In this document: positions 45,954-55,287 of the stretch, in pieces
Position numbering within the stretch: position 1 is the stretch's first letter
Layout: the number at the start of each line of letters is the position of its first letter
Assembly: GCF_026991475.1 (NCBI RefSeq)
Contig: NZ_JALXBK010000024.1
Coordinates: forward strand, 1-64,000
Origin: Sulfurimonas sp.
Lineage (GTDB): Bacteria; Campylobacterota; Campylobacteria; Campylobacterales; Sulfurimonadaceae
Length of the DNA stretch: 64,000 bases
Direction of reading: 5' to 3'
The notes under the pieces: model-generated
The model's database searches: none
The model's input: only the letters and a program-made list of their open reading frames with translations
Told to the model about the DNA's origin: nothing
Position numbers and translations under genes: made by a program

Positions 45954-47768
45954 TTACTCTACAGTAACACTTTTTGCAAGATTTCTCGGCATATCTACAT
46001 CATTTCCAAGACGTATAGAAATTTCTAATGAAAGAAGCTGTACAACAACCATCATTTCAAAAAATTCTAACATATAATGTCCCTGTTCTTTTGTTTTTAT
46101 AAAGTCATCTGCTTTGTCAAACTCTATTGGAGAGATGGCACAAATAGTAGAGTCTCTTGCACTTAACTCCTCTGCATTACTCTTTGATTTTTCATATAAA
46201 AGATGCTTTGGAAGTAGGGCTATAGTAAAAAGTTCAGGGTCTGCAAGTGCAATAGGACCATGTTTCATCTCTCCACTGGGATACCCCTCTGCGTGCAGAT
46301 ATGAAATCTCTTTAAGTTTTAAGGCACCCTCAAGCGCTAATGGATAGAACAGATCACGTCCAATAAAGAAAAATCCGTGACCATGCAGGTATCTTTTTGA
46401 GAGACGTTTGATGCGTTCATGCATACTATCTTCAACAATAACACTTTTTGGAATTTCTCGTAAGACACTGATTTGTTCTGCTATTTCCTCTGTTTGCATA
46501 CTATTGTTGCGTCTAGCAACATAAAGTGAAAGCATCCAAAAAACGACAACTTGCGTTGCAAATGCTTTTGTAGAAGCAACACCCTTTTCAACACCCGCAC
46601 GGGTTAAAATGCTTGCATCTGCAATTCTAACCATTGAAGAGTTATCAACATTACAAATAACCAATGTCTTGAGACCTGCGGCTTTTGCCATTTTAAGTGT
46701 TTCTAGTGTATCTGCAGTCTCTCCACTTTGTGAAATTGCAACAAAAAGTGTATCTTGTGTGAGCACAGGCTCACGATAACGCAGTTCAGATGCCACTTCT
46801 ACTGATGTTTTTATTTTTGCATGTCTCTCAAACATATATGAAGCACAAAGTGCAGAGTGGTAAGATGTACCACAGGCACAAAGTTTAATTTCATTAATGC
46901 CATCAAAAAGAGAGGTGTCAATTTCATCAAGAACTATTGCATCTTCACTTAATCGTCCAAGAAGCGTATCTGATATTACACTACTTTGTTCATAAATCTC
47001 TTTTTCCATAAAGAAGCGGTAGCCGTCTTTTTGTGCAGAGAGTTTATTGGTTGCAAGTTTTGTAAAGTGTGGCTCTTTTTTGTTGCCTTTTTTATCAAAG
47101 ATAGCAATTTCATTTGCATTCACATAGCCATAATCACCATCTTCAAAGTAGTTTACATCTGAACACTGCCCAATGAGTGGAGTGTCTGAAGATGCAAAGT
47201 ATTTTTCATTTTCTGCGTTTATTCCCATAAGCATAGGTGAACCATTTTTTGCAAAAAAGATAGTGTCATCTTCGCTTTTTGTTACAAGTAAAATAGCATA
47301 GGCACCCTCTAATTCGCTAATGGTCTTTTTAAAAGCTTCAAAACTATTTACGCTGTTTTTTTGATTTTTTTCAAATTGATGTACTATTACTTCGGTATCT
47401 GTTTGGCTTAAAAAGGTGACACCTTCATTTTGTAGCTCTTTTTTGAGTGGGGCATAATTTTCAATAATTCCATTATGAACGACAGCAGAGTTTGCTCCAA
47501 CATGAGGATGTGCATTTAATTCTGTTGGCTTGCCATGTGTTGCCCAACGTGTATGCCCAATTCCTGCAGCAAATGCATCTGTTACAAAATCTTTTGTTTT
47601 TTCTTCAAGATTTACAAGCTTTCCAACAGCTTTAAAACTGGAAAATTCTCCATCACTAAGCACTGCGATTCCCGCTGAATCATAGCCTCTATATTCAAGC
47701 TCTTTTAAGCCTTCAAGTAAAATCTCTTTTGTATTTTTTTGTCCTAAATATCCTACGATGCCGCACAT
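45954..47768 (-). CDS. glmS: Glutamine:fructose-6-phosphate aminotransferase
   Basis: A 604-residue enzyme that makes glucosamine-6-phosphate for peptidoglycan and LPS. The N-terminal glutaminase domain starts MCGIVGYLG with nucleophile Cys2, then GHTRWATHG. Two SIS isomerase domains follow (CGTSYHSALCA, SQSGETADTLE, GVASTKAFATQ, LKEISYLHAEGYPSGEMKHGP). The C-terminus DMPRNLAKSVTVE is the family ending. It starts 9 bases after glnD. Confidence 0.97.
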   Translation of the reverse strand: MCGIVGYLGQKNTKEILLEGLKELEYRGYDSAGIAVLSDGEFSSFKAVGKLVNLEEKTKDFVTDAFAAGIGHTRWATHGKPTELNAHPHVGANSAVVHNGIIENYAPLKKELQNEGVTFLSQTDTEVIVHQFEKNQKNSVNSFEAFKKTISELEGAYAILLVTKSEDDTIFFAKNGSPMLMGINAENEKYFASSDTPLIGQCSDVNYFEDGDYGYVNANEIAIFDKKGNKKEPHFTKLATNKLSAQKDGYRFFMEKEIYEQSSVISDTLLGRLSEDAIVLDEIDTSLFDGINEIKLCACGTSYHSALCASYMFERHAKIKTSVEVASELRYREPVLTQDTLFVAISQSGETADTLETLKMAKAAGLKTLVICNVDNSSMVRIADASILTRAGVEKGVASTKAFATQVVVFWMLSLYVARRNNSMQTEEIAEQISVLREIPKSVIVEDSMHERIKRLSKRYLHGHGFFFIGRDLFYPLALEGALKLKEISYLHAEGYPSGEMKHGPIALADPELFTIALLPKHLLYEKSKSNAEELSARDSTICAISPIEFDKADDFIKTKEQGHYMLEFFEMMVVVQLLSLEISIRLGNDVDMPRNLAKSVTVE

Positions 47769-47777
47769 ATAATTTCC

Positions 47778-50291
47778 TTATTTTTTACTGTTATATAATG
47801 ATTTGTAAATGTTTTCGACATTATTGCATATTTTGTTTTGTTTTTCTATTAAAAAACTATCGCGTACCTTATATTTACTGGAATGAATTTTTGCAGTAAT
47901 AACATTAATTTGTAACTCTTCGAGCTGATGCATAATATAGGCTAGTAGCCCTGTCTGATTAGAGGTGTTAATGTTGAGTTCAGCATGTGTAAGGGAGTGT
48001 TCGCAATCAAGTGTAATCTCCTCTTTTTTAATGTTTACTGATTTTAGTGGTACATCTTTTTGCATATCAAAAGCATTGTCTATAATGTCTTGAACTTCCA
48101 CTAAAACATTCTTATCAACATTTTGAATAAATTCAATTTTGAAATATTTTACCCCGTCAAAAAGGGTGAAAATTTCCATAGAAGCGACTTGTAAATGCGC
48201 AAGGGTTGCTAGTAAATAGCCAATGTTAAGCGGAATTTTTCGTAAAATTTCTATGCTTAAAGAGCCTTCATTTTTGAGACTAAAACTGTACTCTTTTGTC
48301 TCTCTTGCCAGCTTAGCGATGTGTATAATATCTTGAGGTGTGTGTTTAAAGAAGAAGAGGTTTGACTCTATTGAGAGTAGCTTCTTTTGCAGGAGAGATG
48401 GAAGCTCTTTGAACTCTTGTGCATTTTTAACACGAGACTCAATAATAACCCTTTTTCTCGCATCCGTTATTCTATTTTTGTTCTGTGCAATTTCTAGTGC
48501 ATTTGTATAAAGGTCAAAAAGAAGTTTGGAGTTAAAAGAGTTGTAAACATCGCCACCAACACCACTGATGTCAGCATATGTGAGTAAATAGAGGAGTTGT
48601 AGATTTTTTGCATCTTCTATTTTAGACATAAATTTATAGAGTGTTTTTTCATTATGTATATTTTCTTTAAAGGCGACATTGCTCATTAAAATATGGTGTT
48701 TTACTAAGGTTATAGCACGCTTAGTGAGTTCTTCACTAAGTTTAATGTGTTTAATAAACTGTAGTAGTAGTTTTGCACCTACTTCACTATGGTCTTGTTT
48801 CCTTCCTTTTCCAGTGTCATGGAAAAAAACAACGATTTTGATGAGCAGTTTTTCATCTGCGTTTAGTTCATCAAAGAGTGTTTGGAGTTGTTTCTCTTTT
48901 ATATTTTCTAGTGCTTCAACACACTTGATAGAGTGTACATCTACAGGATAGTGGTGGTAACCATCAAATTGTGGAAGGTGCATCACTTTTTTGAAATTTG
49001 GAAATAGTTCAGCAAGTACCCCTGCATCATAAAATAGTTTTAAAAAGGGTGCAATATTGCGTTTTGTAAAGAGTTGTTTTATAAGTATATATGTGTCTGC
49101 CTGAAGAGGATGTGATATTTTTGCACGGGAAAATTGGTATAAAAAACCAGCATCAAATTTGTACTTTTTATCTTCTATTTTAATAAGAAGTTTTAGTAAG
49201 GAGTTGATGTTTTGTATAGGAAGATGAAAAGAAGCATAGAGTCTTGCATTGTACTCATAAAAGCCTTTTTGTATTCTACTCTTTCTAAACGCAGCGATGT
49301 GTTGAGCATCATATATGTAAGGGCGTACCATTTTTTTGACAAATATTTGCACAAAGTTATTTATTTGCCACTGTGCTTCTAATACTTTTGTAGCAAGTTT
49401 TGTCTGCTCTTTAAATCCTAAAAGAGTACTGACTTCCGGAATGTATTGTAGTAGGAGTCTGTCCTCTTGTTTTCCTGTGATGAGATGCAGAGCACTTCTG
49501 ACTCTGTAGAGTAGTTCTAGTGCCATACGATACTCTTTATACTCTTCATCTGAAAAAACAGTACCACTGAGCTCTTTTGTGCTGTCAATTCCATAAATAG
49601 TTTTTGCCACCCAAAAAATGAGGTGAGAATCTCGAAGTCCTCCGACACTCTCTTTAATGTTTGGCTGCATAGAGCTAGGATACTTTTTACGTCTTACCTG
49701 TGCCTCTTCAATTTTAGCTATTAAAAACTTTTTTTGATTGTGAAGTCTTATTTTGTTGAGTATATTTTGTGTAGCGTGCCAAACAAAAGGAGAACCCGTA
49801 ATCAAGCGTGATTCCATAAGGGATGTTTTGATGGTTATATCTTCTGTGCTTGCCTTAAATAAATCGCTTACTTCATGAACACGATGTCCTAGTTTCATAC
49901 CCGCATCAAGCGCAAGATAGAAGAGCTTTTCTATGATTAGTTGCGTGTTATAGCCATCTACCTCTTCATAAACGATGAGCAGGTCAATGTCACTATGAAC
50001 ACTCAACTGTTCACGTCCATAGCTGCCAAGCGCAACAATGGCTATGGGAATAGAACTACGCATAGGTAAAAAGTTACCAAAAGTTCTACGCAAGACTGTT
50101 TTGTACATTAAACTGATGATAGAGTCGAGTTTTTTTGTATGACGCACTAAAAAATCTTTGCCTTGATTTTTTTCAAAAAGTTGAGGAAGGGAGTCTTTGT
50201 ACTCTTTTATATACTGTTTAAAAAGTTTTGAGAGTTCAAAATCAGAGCCATTTTTTTCTATAATATTTTCTATCTCTAGTAATAAATTCAT
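47778..50291 (-). CDS. glnD: PII uridylyltransferase/uridylyl-removing enzyme
   Basis: About 837 residues. It controls PII proteins in response to glutamine. Order: nucleotidyltransferase domain (ALGSYGREQLSVHSDIDLLIVYE, so GSX10DxD), GlnE-like linker, HD domain (VVFFHDTGKGRKQDHSEVGA), and C-terminal ACT repeats. I prefer ATG 50291 (MNLLLEIENII) over 50333, whose extra 14 residues are not family-like. It forms a pair with glmS, linking nitrogen status and amino-sugar supply; gdhA is also in the window. Confidence 0.93.
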   Translation of the reverse strand: MNLLLEIENIIEKNGSDFELSKLFKQYIKEYKDSLPQLFEKNQGKDFLVRHTKKLDSIISLMYKTVLRRTFGNFLPMRSSIPIAIVALGSYGREQLSVHSDIDLLIVYEEVDGYNTQLIIEKLFYLALDAGMKLGHRVHEVSDLFKASTEDITIKTSLMESRLITGSPFVWHATQNILNKIRLHNQKKFLIAKIEEAQVRRKKYPSSMQPNIKESVGGLRDSHLIFWVAKTIYGIDSTKELSGTVFSDEEYKEYRMALELLYRVRSALHLITGKQEDRLLLQYIPEVSTLLGFKEQTKLATKVLEAQWQINNFVQIFVKKMVRPYIYDAQHIAAFRKSRIQKGFYEYNARLYASFHLPIQNINSLLKLLIKIEDKKYKFDAGFLYQFSRAKISHPLQADTYILIKQLFTKRNIAPFLKLFYDAGVLAELFPNFKKVMHLPQFDGYHHYPVDVHSIKCVEALENIKEKQLQTLFDELNADEKLLIKIVVFFHDTGKGRKQDHSEVGAKLLLQFIKHIKLSEELTKRAITLVKHHILMSNVAFKENIHNEKTLYKFMSKIEDAKNLQLLYLLTYADISGVGGDVYNSFNSKLLFDLYTNALEIAQNKNRITDARKRVIIESRVKNAQEFKELPSLLQKKLLSIESNLFFFKHTPQDIIHIAKLARETKEYSFSLKNEGSLSIEILRKIPLNIGYLLATLAHLQVASMEIFTLFDGVKYFKIEFIQNVDKNVLVEVQDIIDNAFDMQKDVPLKSVNIKKEEITLDCEHSLTHAELNINTSNQTGLLAYIMHQLEELQINVITAKIHSSKYKVRDSFLIEKQNKICNNVENIYKSLYNSKK

Positions 50292-50391
50292 AGTTTTTAT
50301 CTTATTTTTTTGTTTATTATACAGTAGTAACATAAATTTGATATAATCGCAGGCTCGAACTATTAAAATGATTTTATAAGATGGATTTATA

Positions 50392-50682
50392 ATGACAATA
50401 ACAAAGAGTGTAACCTTTATAGCAAAAGAGGGGCATGAAGAAAAAATGAAAGAGTTGCTTAGTGCAATGGTAGCACCAAGTAAGGCAGAACGTGGGTGTC
50501 TTTTTTATGAGATTTTTCAGTATGAAAATGAGAGAAGAAGATTTATGGCAGTAGAGACTTGGGAAGATGAAGCGGCACTCAATGGGCATAAAAACTCTGC
50601 ACATTACGCTGTGTATAAATCATTTTATGAGCCATACTGTGAAGAGAAATATACAGATGAACTAGAAGTATTGGGGGAGTAA
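50392..50682 (+). CDS. ABM-fold monooxygenase/isomerase-like protein (YgiN/LsrG type)
   Basis: A 96-residue dimeric alpha-beta barrel protein (antibiotic biosynthesis monooxygenase fold): VTFIAKEGHEEKMKELLSAM, ERGCLFYEIFQYEN and HKNSAHYAVYK. Members include quinol monooxygenases and LsrG, the phospho-AI-2 isomerase. The family alone does not decide the function, but the next two genes are an aldolase and an LsrK-like AI-2 kinase, so an LsrG-like role is possible. The stop overlaps the next start by one base (TAATG). Confidence 0.75.
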   Translation: MTITKSVTFIAKEGHEEKMKELLSAMVAPSKAERGCLFYEIFQYENERRRFMAVETWEDEAALNGHKNSAHYAVYKSFYEPYCEEKYTDELEVLGE

Positions 50683-51857
50683 TGGATAATTTATGGAGTA
50701 ATAAAGAAGCGGGGAAATGTAAGAGTAATTTGGACTTGAGAGTCTATACATCAAATCTTTTGGGGGCAAATGATGAGTTGGTGCTTCATGGGGGAGGCAA
50801 TACATCTGTAAAAGGGGATATAGATGGTATTGATATTTTACATGTGAAGGGGAGCGGATGGAATCTTGCCGACATCAAGGCTGAGGGCTTTGCTCCTGTG
50901 CGTTTGGATGCGCTTTTAGAGATGGCAAAGCAAGAGTCTCTGCGTGATACTGAAATGGTGCAAGGACAAAAAGAGGCGATGATGAGAACATCTGCGCCAA
51001 ATCCTTCAGTAGAAGCAATACTTCACGCTATTATTCCTTACAAATTTGTGGATCATACACATGCTGATGCTATTGTTACCATCTCCAACGCAGTAAGTGG
51101 CAAAGGAAATATTGCAAAGCTTTATCCTAACTTTTTAATAGTAGATTATGTGATGCCGGGCTTTGATTTGGCGCACAGAGTGTATGAACTTACGAAAGAG
51201 AAGAACTGGGATGAGATCGAGGGCATAATTTTGCATAATCACGGTATTTTTACCTTTGCAAATGATGCAAAAGAGTCTTACACAAAAATGATAGATGCAG
51301 TAACAAAAGCGGAGCAGTTTTTGGATGAGAATGCAACAGTGGAAATAGTGCATAAATATGTGCACAGTGATTGTGACATCGGGCGTGTTGTCAAGACTTT
51401 GAGTGAGTATAAGGGACATGATGTGCACATTGCAATAAATCAGACGCCTTTAGCAGCTTTTTATGCTTCTCATGAAAATTTAAGAGAGTTCGCCTCTCGC
51501 GGTGTTTTGACACCGGAGCATATCATTAGAACAAAAAGAGTACCGCTTATTATGGAAGATACAGATCTCATAGGTGGACTTGATAGATATGTAGCAGAGT
51601 ATAAAGAGTACTTTAATAAGTATGCAACTGATGAGGTGATGCTCAATCCTGCACCCAACTATATGATTATTAAAAATCTTGCAGTGGTTTGTTTTGGGCG
51701 TTCTCGTGAGGAGGCGAAGGTGATTTATGACATTGTTGAGCATACAATGTTGGCGGTACTTCGTGCAGATAAACTTGGTGGTTATAAAAGTATAAGTGAG
51801 AAAGAGAGTTTTGCAATGGAGTACTGGGAGCTAGAGCAGGCGAAATTGAAAAAGTAA
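50682..51857 (+). CDS. Class II aldolase (rhamnulose-1-phosphate aldolase-type domain)
   Basis: A 391-residue zinc aldolase of the class II/adducin family. It resembles the N-terminal aldolase part of bifunctional rhamnulose-phosphate aldolase/dehydrogenases (SNLLGANDELVLHGGGNTSVK, VKGSGWNLADI, EGFAPVRLD) but lacks the dehydrogenase part. The metal site includes HTHADAI and ILHNHGIFTF. It would split a phosphorylated ketose or diketone into DHAP and a small aldehyde or acid. It is coupled by one-base overlaps to the ABM gene upstream and the kinase downstream. Substrate is not predictable; phospho-DPD, 5-deoxyribulose-1-P or rhamnulose-1-P are candidates. Confidence 0.82.
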   Translation: MDNLWSNKEAGKCKSNLDLRVYTSNLLGANDELVLHGGGNTSVKGDIDGIDILHVKGSGWNLADIKAEGFAPVRLDALLEMAKQESLRDTEMVQGQKEAMMRTSAPNPSVEAILHAIIPYKFVDHTHADAIVTISNAVSGKGNIAKLYPNFLIVDYVMPGFDLAHRVYELTKEKNWDEIEGIILHNHGIFTFANDAKESYTKMIDAVTKAEQFLDENATVEIVHKYVHSDCDIGRVVKTLSEYKGHDVHIAINQTPLAAFYASHENLREFASRGVLTPEHIIRTKRVPLIMEDTDLIGGLDRYVAEYKEYFNKYATDEVMLNPAPNYMIIKNLAVVCFGRSREEAKVIYDIVEHTMLAVLRADKLGGYKSISEKESFAMEYWELEQAKLKK

Positions 51858-53428
51858 TGGGAAAAAAAGAGTACCTACTGGCAATAGATGCAGGCACTGG
51901 CAGCGTGCGTGCTGTGATTTTCGATACAAAGGGCAATCAAATTGCCGTAGGACAAAATGAGTGGACACATCTTGAAGAAGAGGGTGTTGCAAACTCTATG
52001 CGTTTTGATTATGAGCAAAATTGGCTGCTTGTGTGTGATGCAATTCACTCAGCCATAAACGCAGCAAATGTAAACGCAGCAGATATTTTGGCACTCAGCG
52101 CTACGAGTATGCGTGAGGGAATCGTCCTTTATGACCGTGAGGGCAAAGAGCTGTGGGCAGTTGCAAATGTAGATGCAAGAGCTTCAGAGGAAGTGAAGTA
52201 TTTAAAAGAGCATTTTGATGGTTTGGAAGAGGAATTTTATGCACTCTCAGGACAGACCTTTGCACTTGGTGCACTGCCGCGACTGCTATGGTTAAAAAAT
52301 AACCGACCAGACATTTATGAAAAAGTAGCAAGAATATCTATGATAGGTGACTGGATACTTGCTAAACTGTGTGGCGTGATAGCGAGTGACCCGAGTAATG
52401 GCGGAACGACAGGCGTGTTTTCTCTCTCTAAACGCAGATGGGTAAGTGAGATGGCAAGAGAAGTCGGACTCAAAGATGATATTTTTCCTGAAGTGTTAGA
52501 GGTAGGCACACCTATGGCAAAGGTAAGCCAAAAATCTGCACAAGAGAGTGGACTCTCATCAGAAACACTTGTTGTAATGGGTGGCGGTGATGTACAGCTT
52601 GGTTCTGCAGGACTTGGTGTAGTTGAAGCAGGGCAGGTGGCTGTACTTGGCGGCTCTTTTTGGCAGCAGGTGGTAAATATTCCCTCCCAAACACAGCCAC
52701 CCAAAGATATGAGCGTGAGGGTCAATCCTCATGTCATTGCAGGACTCTCTCAGGCTGAGGGTATTACCTTTTTTAGCGGACTTGTGATGCGCTGGTTTCG
52801 TGATGCTTTTTGTGAACTTGAAAAAGAAGAAGCTGCCAAACGCAGCTGTGATGTCTATGAGATACTGGAAGAAAAAGCAGCAAAAGTTCCTGTGGGTTCG
52901 TACGAAATACTTCCGATATTTTCAGATGTGATGCGTTACTCAAAATGGTACCACGCGGCACCTAGCTTTTTAAACCTCTCTCTAAACGCAGCAGAGTGTA
53001 ACCGTGCTTCAATGTTTCGCAGTTTAGAAGAAAACGCAGCAATAGTCTCAAGCCTTAACTTAGAAAAAATAGAAGCCTTTAGCAATGTAAAGATAGAGAG
53101 TATAGTATTCGCCGGTGGAGCGAGTAAAGGTGCTTTGTGGTCACAGATACTTAGTGATGTAAGCGGATACAGTGTGAAAATTCCAAAAGTACGTGAAGCA
53201 ACGGCACTTGGTGCTGCAATGGCTGCTGGAGTAGGGTGTGGCGTTTATGATAATCTCGTAAACGCAGCCAAAGAGCTTGTGGTGTGGGAGAAAACATACA
53301 AGCCAAATATGGAGAATAAAAAGATATATGACAGATTAAAAATTAAGTGGCAAAAGGCTTATGAAGCACAATTAAAGTTGGTTGATGATAATATCACGAC
53401 TTCAATGTGGAAAGCTCCCGGACTATAA
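51857..53428 (+). CDS. lsrK: LsrK-like autoinducer-2 kinase (FGGY family)
   Basis: A 523-residue FGGY kinase very close to E. coli LsrK by eye: LAIDAGTGSVRAVIFDTKGN, SATSMREGIVLYD, NVDARASEEV, GGGDVQLGSAGLGVV, LGGSFWQQVVNIP, YHAAPSFLNLS and the identical ending W-K-A-P-G-L. LsrK phosphorylates the quorum signal AI-2 (DPD) in the cytosol. No lsrACDB transporter or lsrR is seen here, so the source of substrate is unclear. It contains seven copies of the AAACGCAG octamer, the densest cluster in the window. It precedes mqnE by 8 bases. Rhamnulokinase or deoxyribulokinase activity remains possible. Confidence 0.85.
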   Translation: MGKKEYLLAIDAGTGSVRAVIFDTKGNQIAVGQNEWTHLEEEGVANSMRFDYEQNWLLVCDAIHSAINAANVNAADILALSATSMREGIVLYDREGKELWAVANVDARASEEVKYLKEHFDGLEEEFYALSGQTFALGALPRLLWLKNNRPDIYEKVARISMIGDWILAKLCGVIASDPSNGGTTGVFSLSKRRWVSEMAREVGLKDDIFPEVLEVGTPMAKVSQKSAQESGLSSETLVVMGGGDVQLGSAGLGVVEAGQVAVLGGSFWQQVVNIPSQTQPPKDMSVRVNPHVIAGLSQAEGITFFSGLVMRWFRDAFCELEKEEAAKRSCDVYEILEEKAAKVPVGSYEILPIFSDVMRYSKWYHAAPSFLNLSLNAAECNRASMFRSLEENAAIVSSLNLEKIEAFSNVKIESIVFAGGASKGALWSQILSDVSGYSVKIPKVREATALGAAMAAGVGCGVYDNLVNAAKELVVWEKTYKPNMENKKIYDRLKIKWQKAYEAQLKLVDDNITTSMWKAPGL

Positions 53429-53436
53429 GGTAAAAA

Positions 53437-54474
53437 ATGAAAAATAGAATAAATTTTGAAGATGCGCTAAAACTTTATGAAAAAGATATATTTGAACTTG
53501 GCACTTTAGCTGATGCAAAGCGTCAAGAACTTCACGGTAAAAAGACCTACTTTAACATCAATCGTCACATTAATCCTACGAATATTTGTGCGGATGTATG
53601 TAAATTTTGTGCTTACTCGGCAAATAGGAAAAATCCAAATCCCTACACGATGAGTCATGAAGAGATTTTAGAAATTGTAAAAGAGGTGGACTCTCACGGT
53701 GCAAAAGAGATACACATCGTCTCTGCGCACAATCCTAATGTACCCATTGAGTGGTATCTTGGAATATTTAAGAAGATAAAAGATGCATACCCTCATCTGC
53801 ATATAAAAGCGCTGACCGCTGCTGAGGTTGATTTTCTTTCGCGTCATCATGGGCTCACTTATGATGAGGTACTTGACTTGATGGTGGAAAATGGTGTAGA
53901 CTCTATGCCTGGTGGTGGTGCTGAGATATTTGATGAGAAGGTACGTGACTTTATATGTAAAGGAAAAGTGACTTCTGATCAGTGGTTTGAAATACATAGA
54001 AAATGGCATGAACGCGGAAAAAAATCAAATGTTACAATGCTCTTTGGTCACATCGAATCACGTGAGAATCGCATAGACCATATGATGCGTATCCGTGATT
54101 TGCAAGATAAAACAGGCGGGTTTAACTGTTTCATACCGCTTGTCTATCAGACAGAAAATAACTACCTCAAAATCGACAAACCTGTCACTGCAAATGAGAT
54201 TTTAAAAACAATGGCAATTTCACGACTTGTGCTTGATAATGTACCAAACTTAAAAGCTTACTGGGTAACTTCTACTGTAAACCTTGCCCTTGTCGCTCAA
54301 GAGTTCGGTGCAAATGACCTTGATGGAACGATAGAAAAAGAGTCTATCAACTCCGCTGCTGGTGCAAAAAGTGCCAATGGTGTGCAGCTTGAAGATTTTA
54401 CGGCACTTATTCGTAACAGCGGCTTTATTCCAGTAGAGCGTGACAGCCTTTACAATGAGATAAAGGTCTGGTAG
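53437..54474 (+). CDS. mqnE: Aminofutalosine synthase (futalosine menaquinone pathway)
   Basis: A 345-residue radical SAM enzyme. The cluster motif is C51-x3-C55-x2-C58 in RHINPTNICADVCKFCAYS, the MqnE signature, followed by GGGAEIFDEKVRDFIC and YWVTSTVNLALVAQEFGANDLDGT. It joins the adenosyl radical to carboxyvinyl-benzoate to make aminofutalosine, the route to menaquinone in Campylobacterota. The neighbours (kinase, aldolase) are not known menaquinone genes. MqnE consumes SAM without releasing methionine and deoxyadenosine in the usual way. Confidence 0.93.
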   Translation: MKNRINFEDALKLYEKDIFELGTLADAKRQELHGKKTYFNINRHINPTNICADVCKFCAYSANRKNPNPYTMSHEEILEIVKEVDSHGAKEIHIVSAHNPNVPIEWYLGIFKKIKDAYPHLHIKALTAAEVDFLSRHHGLTYDEVLDLMVENGVDSMPGGGAEIFDEKVRDFICKGKVTSDQWFEIHRKWHERGKKSNVTMLFGHIESRENRIDHMMRIRDLQDKTGGFNCFIPLVYQTENNYLKIDKPVTANEILKTMAISRLVLDNVPNLKAYWVTSTVNLALVAQEFGANDLDGTIEKESINSAAGAKSANGVQLEDFTALIRNSGFIPVERDSLYNEIKVW

Positions 54475-55287
54475 TTGGAGATAACTGTTGTTATCCCGAC
54501 CTATAATCGTTATGAATTTTTAAAGCGGGCACTTGCTTCGGTATTTGCTCAAACGCAGCAAGTCGATGAAATTATCGTTGTTGATGATGGCTCGACTGAC
54601 AACAGTGCACAAATTGCAAAAGATTTCCCCTCCATTACTTACATTTATCAAGAAAATCGTGGCGTTTCAGCTGCAAGAAATGCAGGCATCAAAAAAGCAA
54701 AAAATGAGTGGATAGCATTTTTGGATTCAGATGATGCATGGCATCCTCAAAAGATTGAAGAGCAAACGCAGTTTCATAAAAACAATAGCGATATTTTGAT
54801 GAGTTATACTGATGAGTGCTGGATTCGAGATGGTAAAGAGGTGAAAATTCCTAAAAAGTATGCAAAAGTAGGTGGGGAGATATTTCAGGCGTGTCTCTCT
54901 CACTGCATCATTGCTCCTTCTGCTGTGCTTATACACAAATCTCTTTTTGAGAAATATGGCACTTTTGATGAAGAGTTGGAGGTGTGTGAAGATTATGACC
55001 TGTGGCTTCGCACTGCGTTTAGCGAAAAAATCGGGCTTGTAAATAAGAAACTCATCACAAAATATGCAGGACATTCTGGGCAGTTGAGCTTTAAACACTG
55101 GGGTATGGATAGATTTCGCACGCAGGCATTAGAAAAACTTTTGAAAAACTGCCAAGAAGAAGAGAAGTGTGAATGGGTACGTCAGGAGTTACTTAAAAAG
55201 TATGCGCTTTTACTTAAAGGTGCCCGAAAATATGATAAAATGGCAGATATTAAATTTTATGAAAAAAGAGTTGAGAACTTACAATGA
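54475..55287 (+). CDS. Glycosyltransferase family 2
   Basis: A 270-residue GT-A enzyme: VVIPTYNRYEFLKRALASVFAQT, IIVVDDGSTDNS, and the DxD region FLDSDDAW, with the acceptor-site ED in CEDYDLW. It probably adds a sugar to LPS or a lipid-linked glycan. It begins directly after the mqnE stop with a TTG start (AAAGG about 8 bases before), and its end overlaps pgi by 4 bases. Donor and acceptor unknown. Confidence 0.85.
   Translation: MEITVVIPTYNRYEFLKRALASVFAQTQQVDEIIVVDDGSTDNSAQIAKDFPSITYIYQENRGVSAARNAGIKKAKNEWIAFLDSDDAWHPQKIEEQTQFHKNNSDILMSYTDECWIRDGKEVKIPKKYAKVGGEIFQACLSHCIIAPSAVLIHKSLFEKYGTFDEELEVCEDYDLWLRTAFSEKIGLVNKKLITKYAGHSGQLSFKHWGMDRFRTQALEKLLKNCQEEEKCEWVRQELLKKYALLLKGARKYDKMADIKFYEKRVENLQ

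Noticed and set aside
50392-53428. L-rhamnose catabolism operon
   Set aside because: The kinase is much closer to LsrK than to RhaB by eye, the small protein is ABM-type rather than RhaM, and no rhamnose isomerase is present. Kept only as an alternative.
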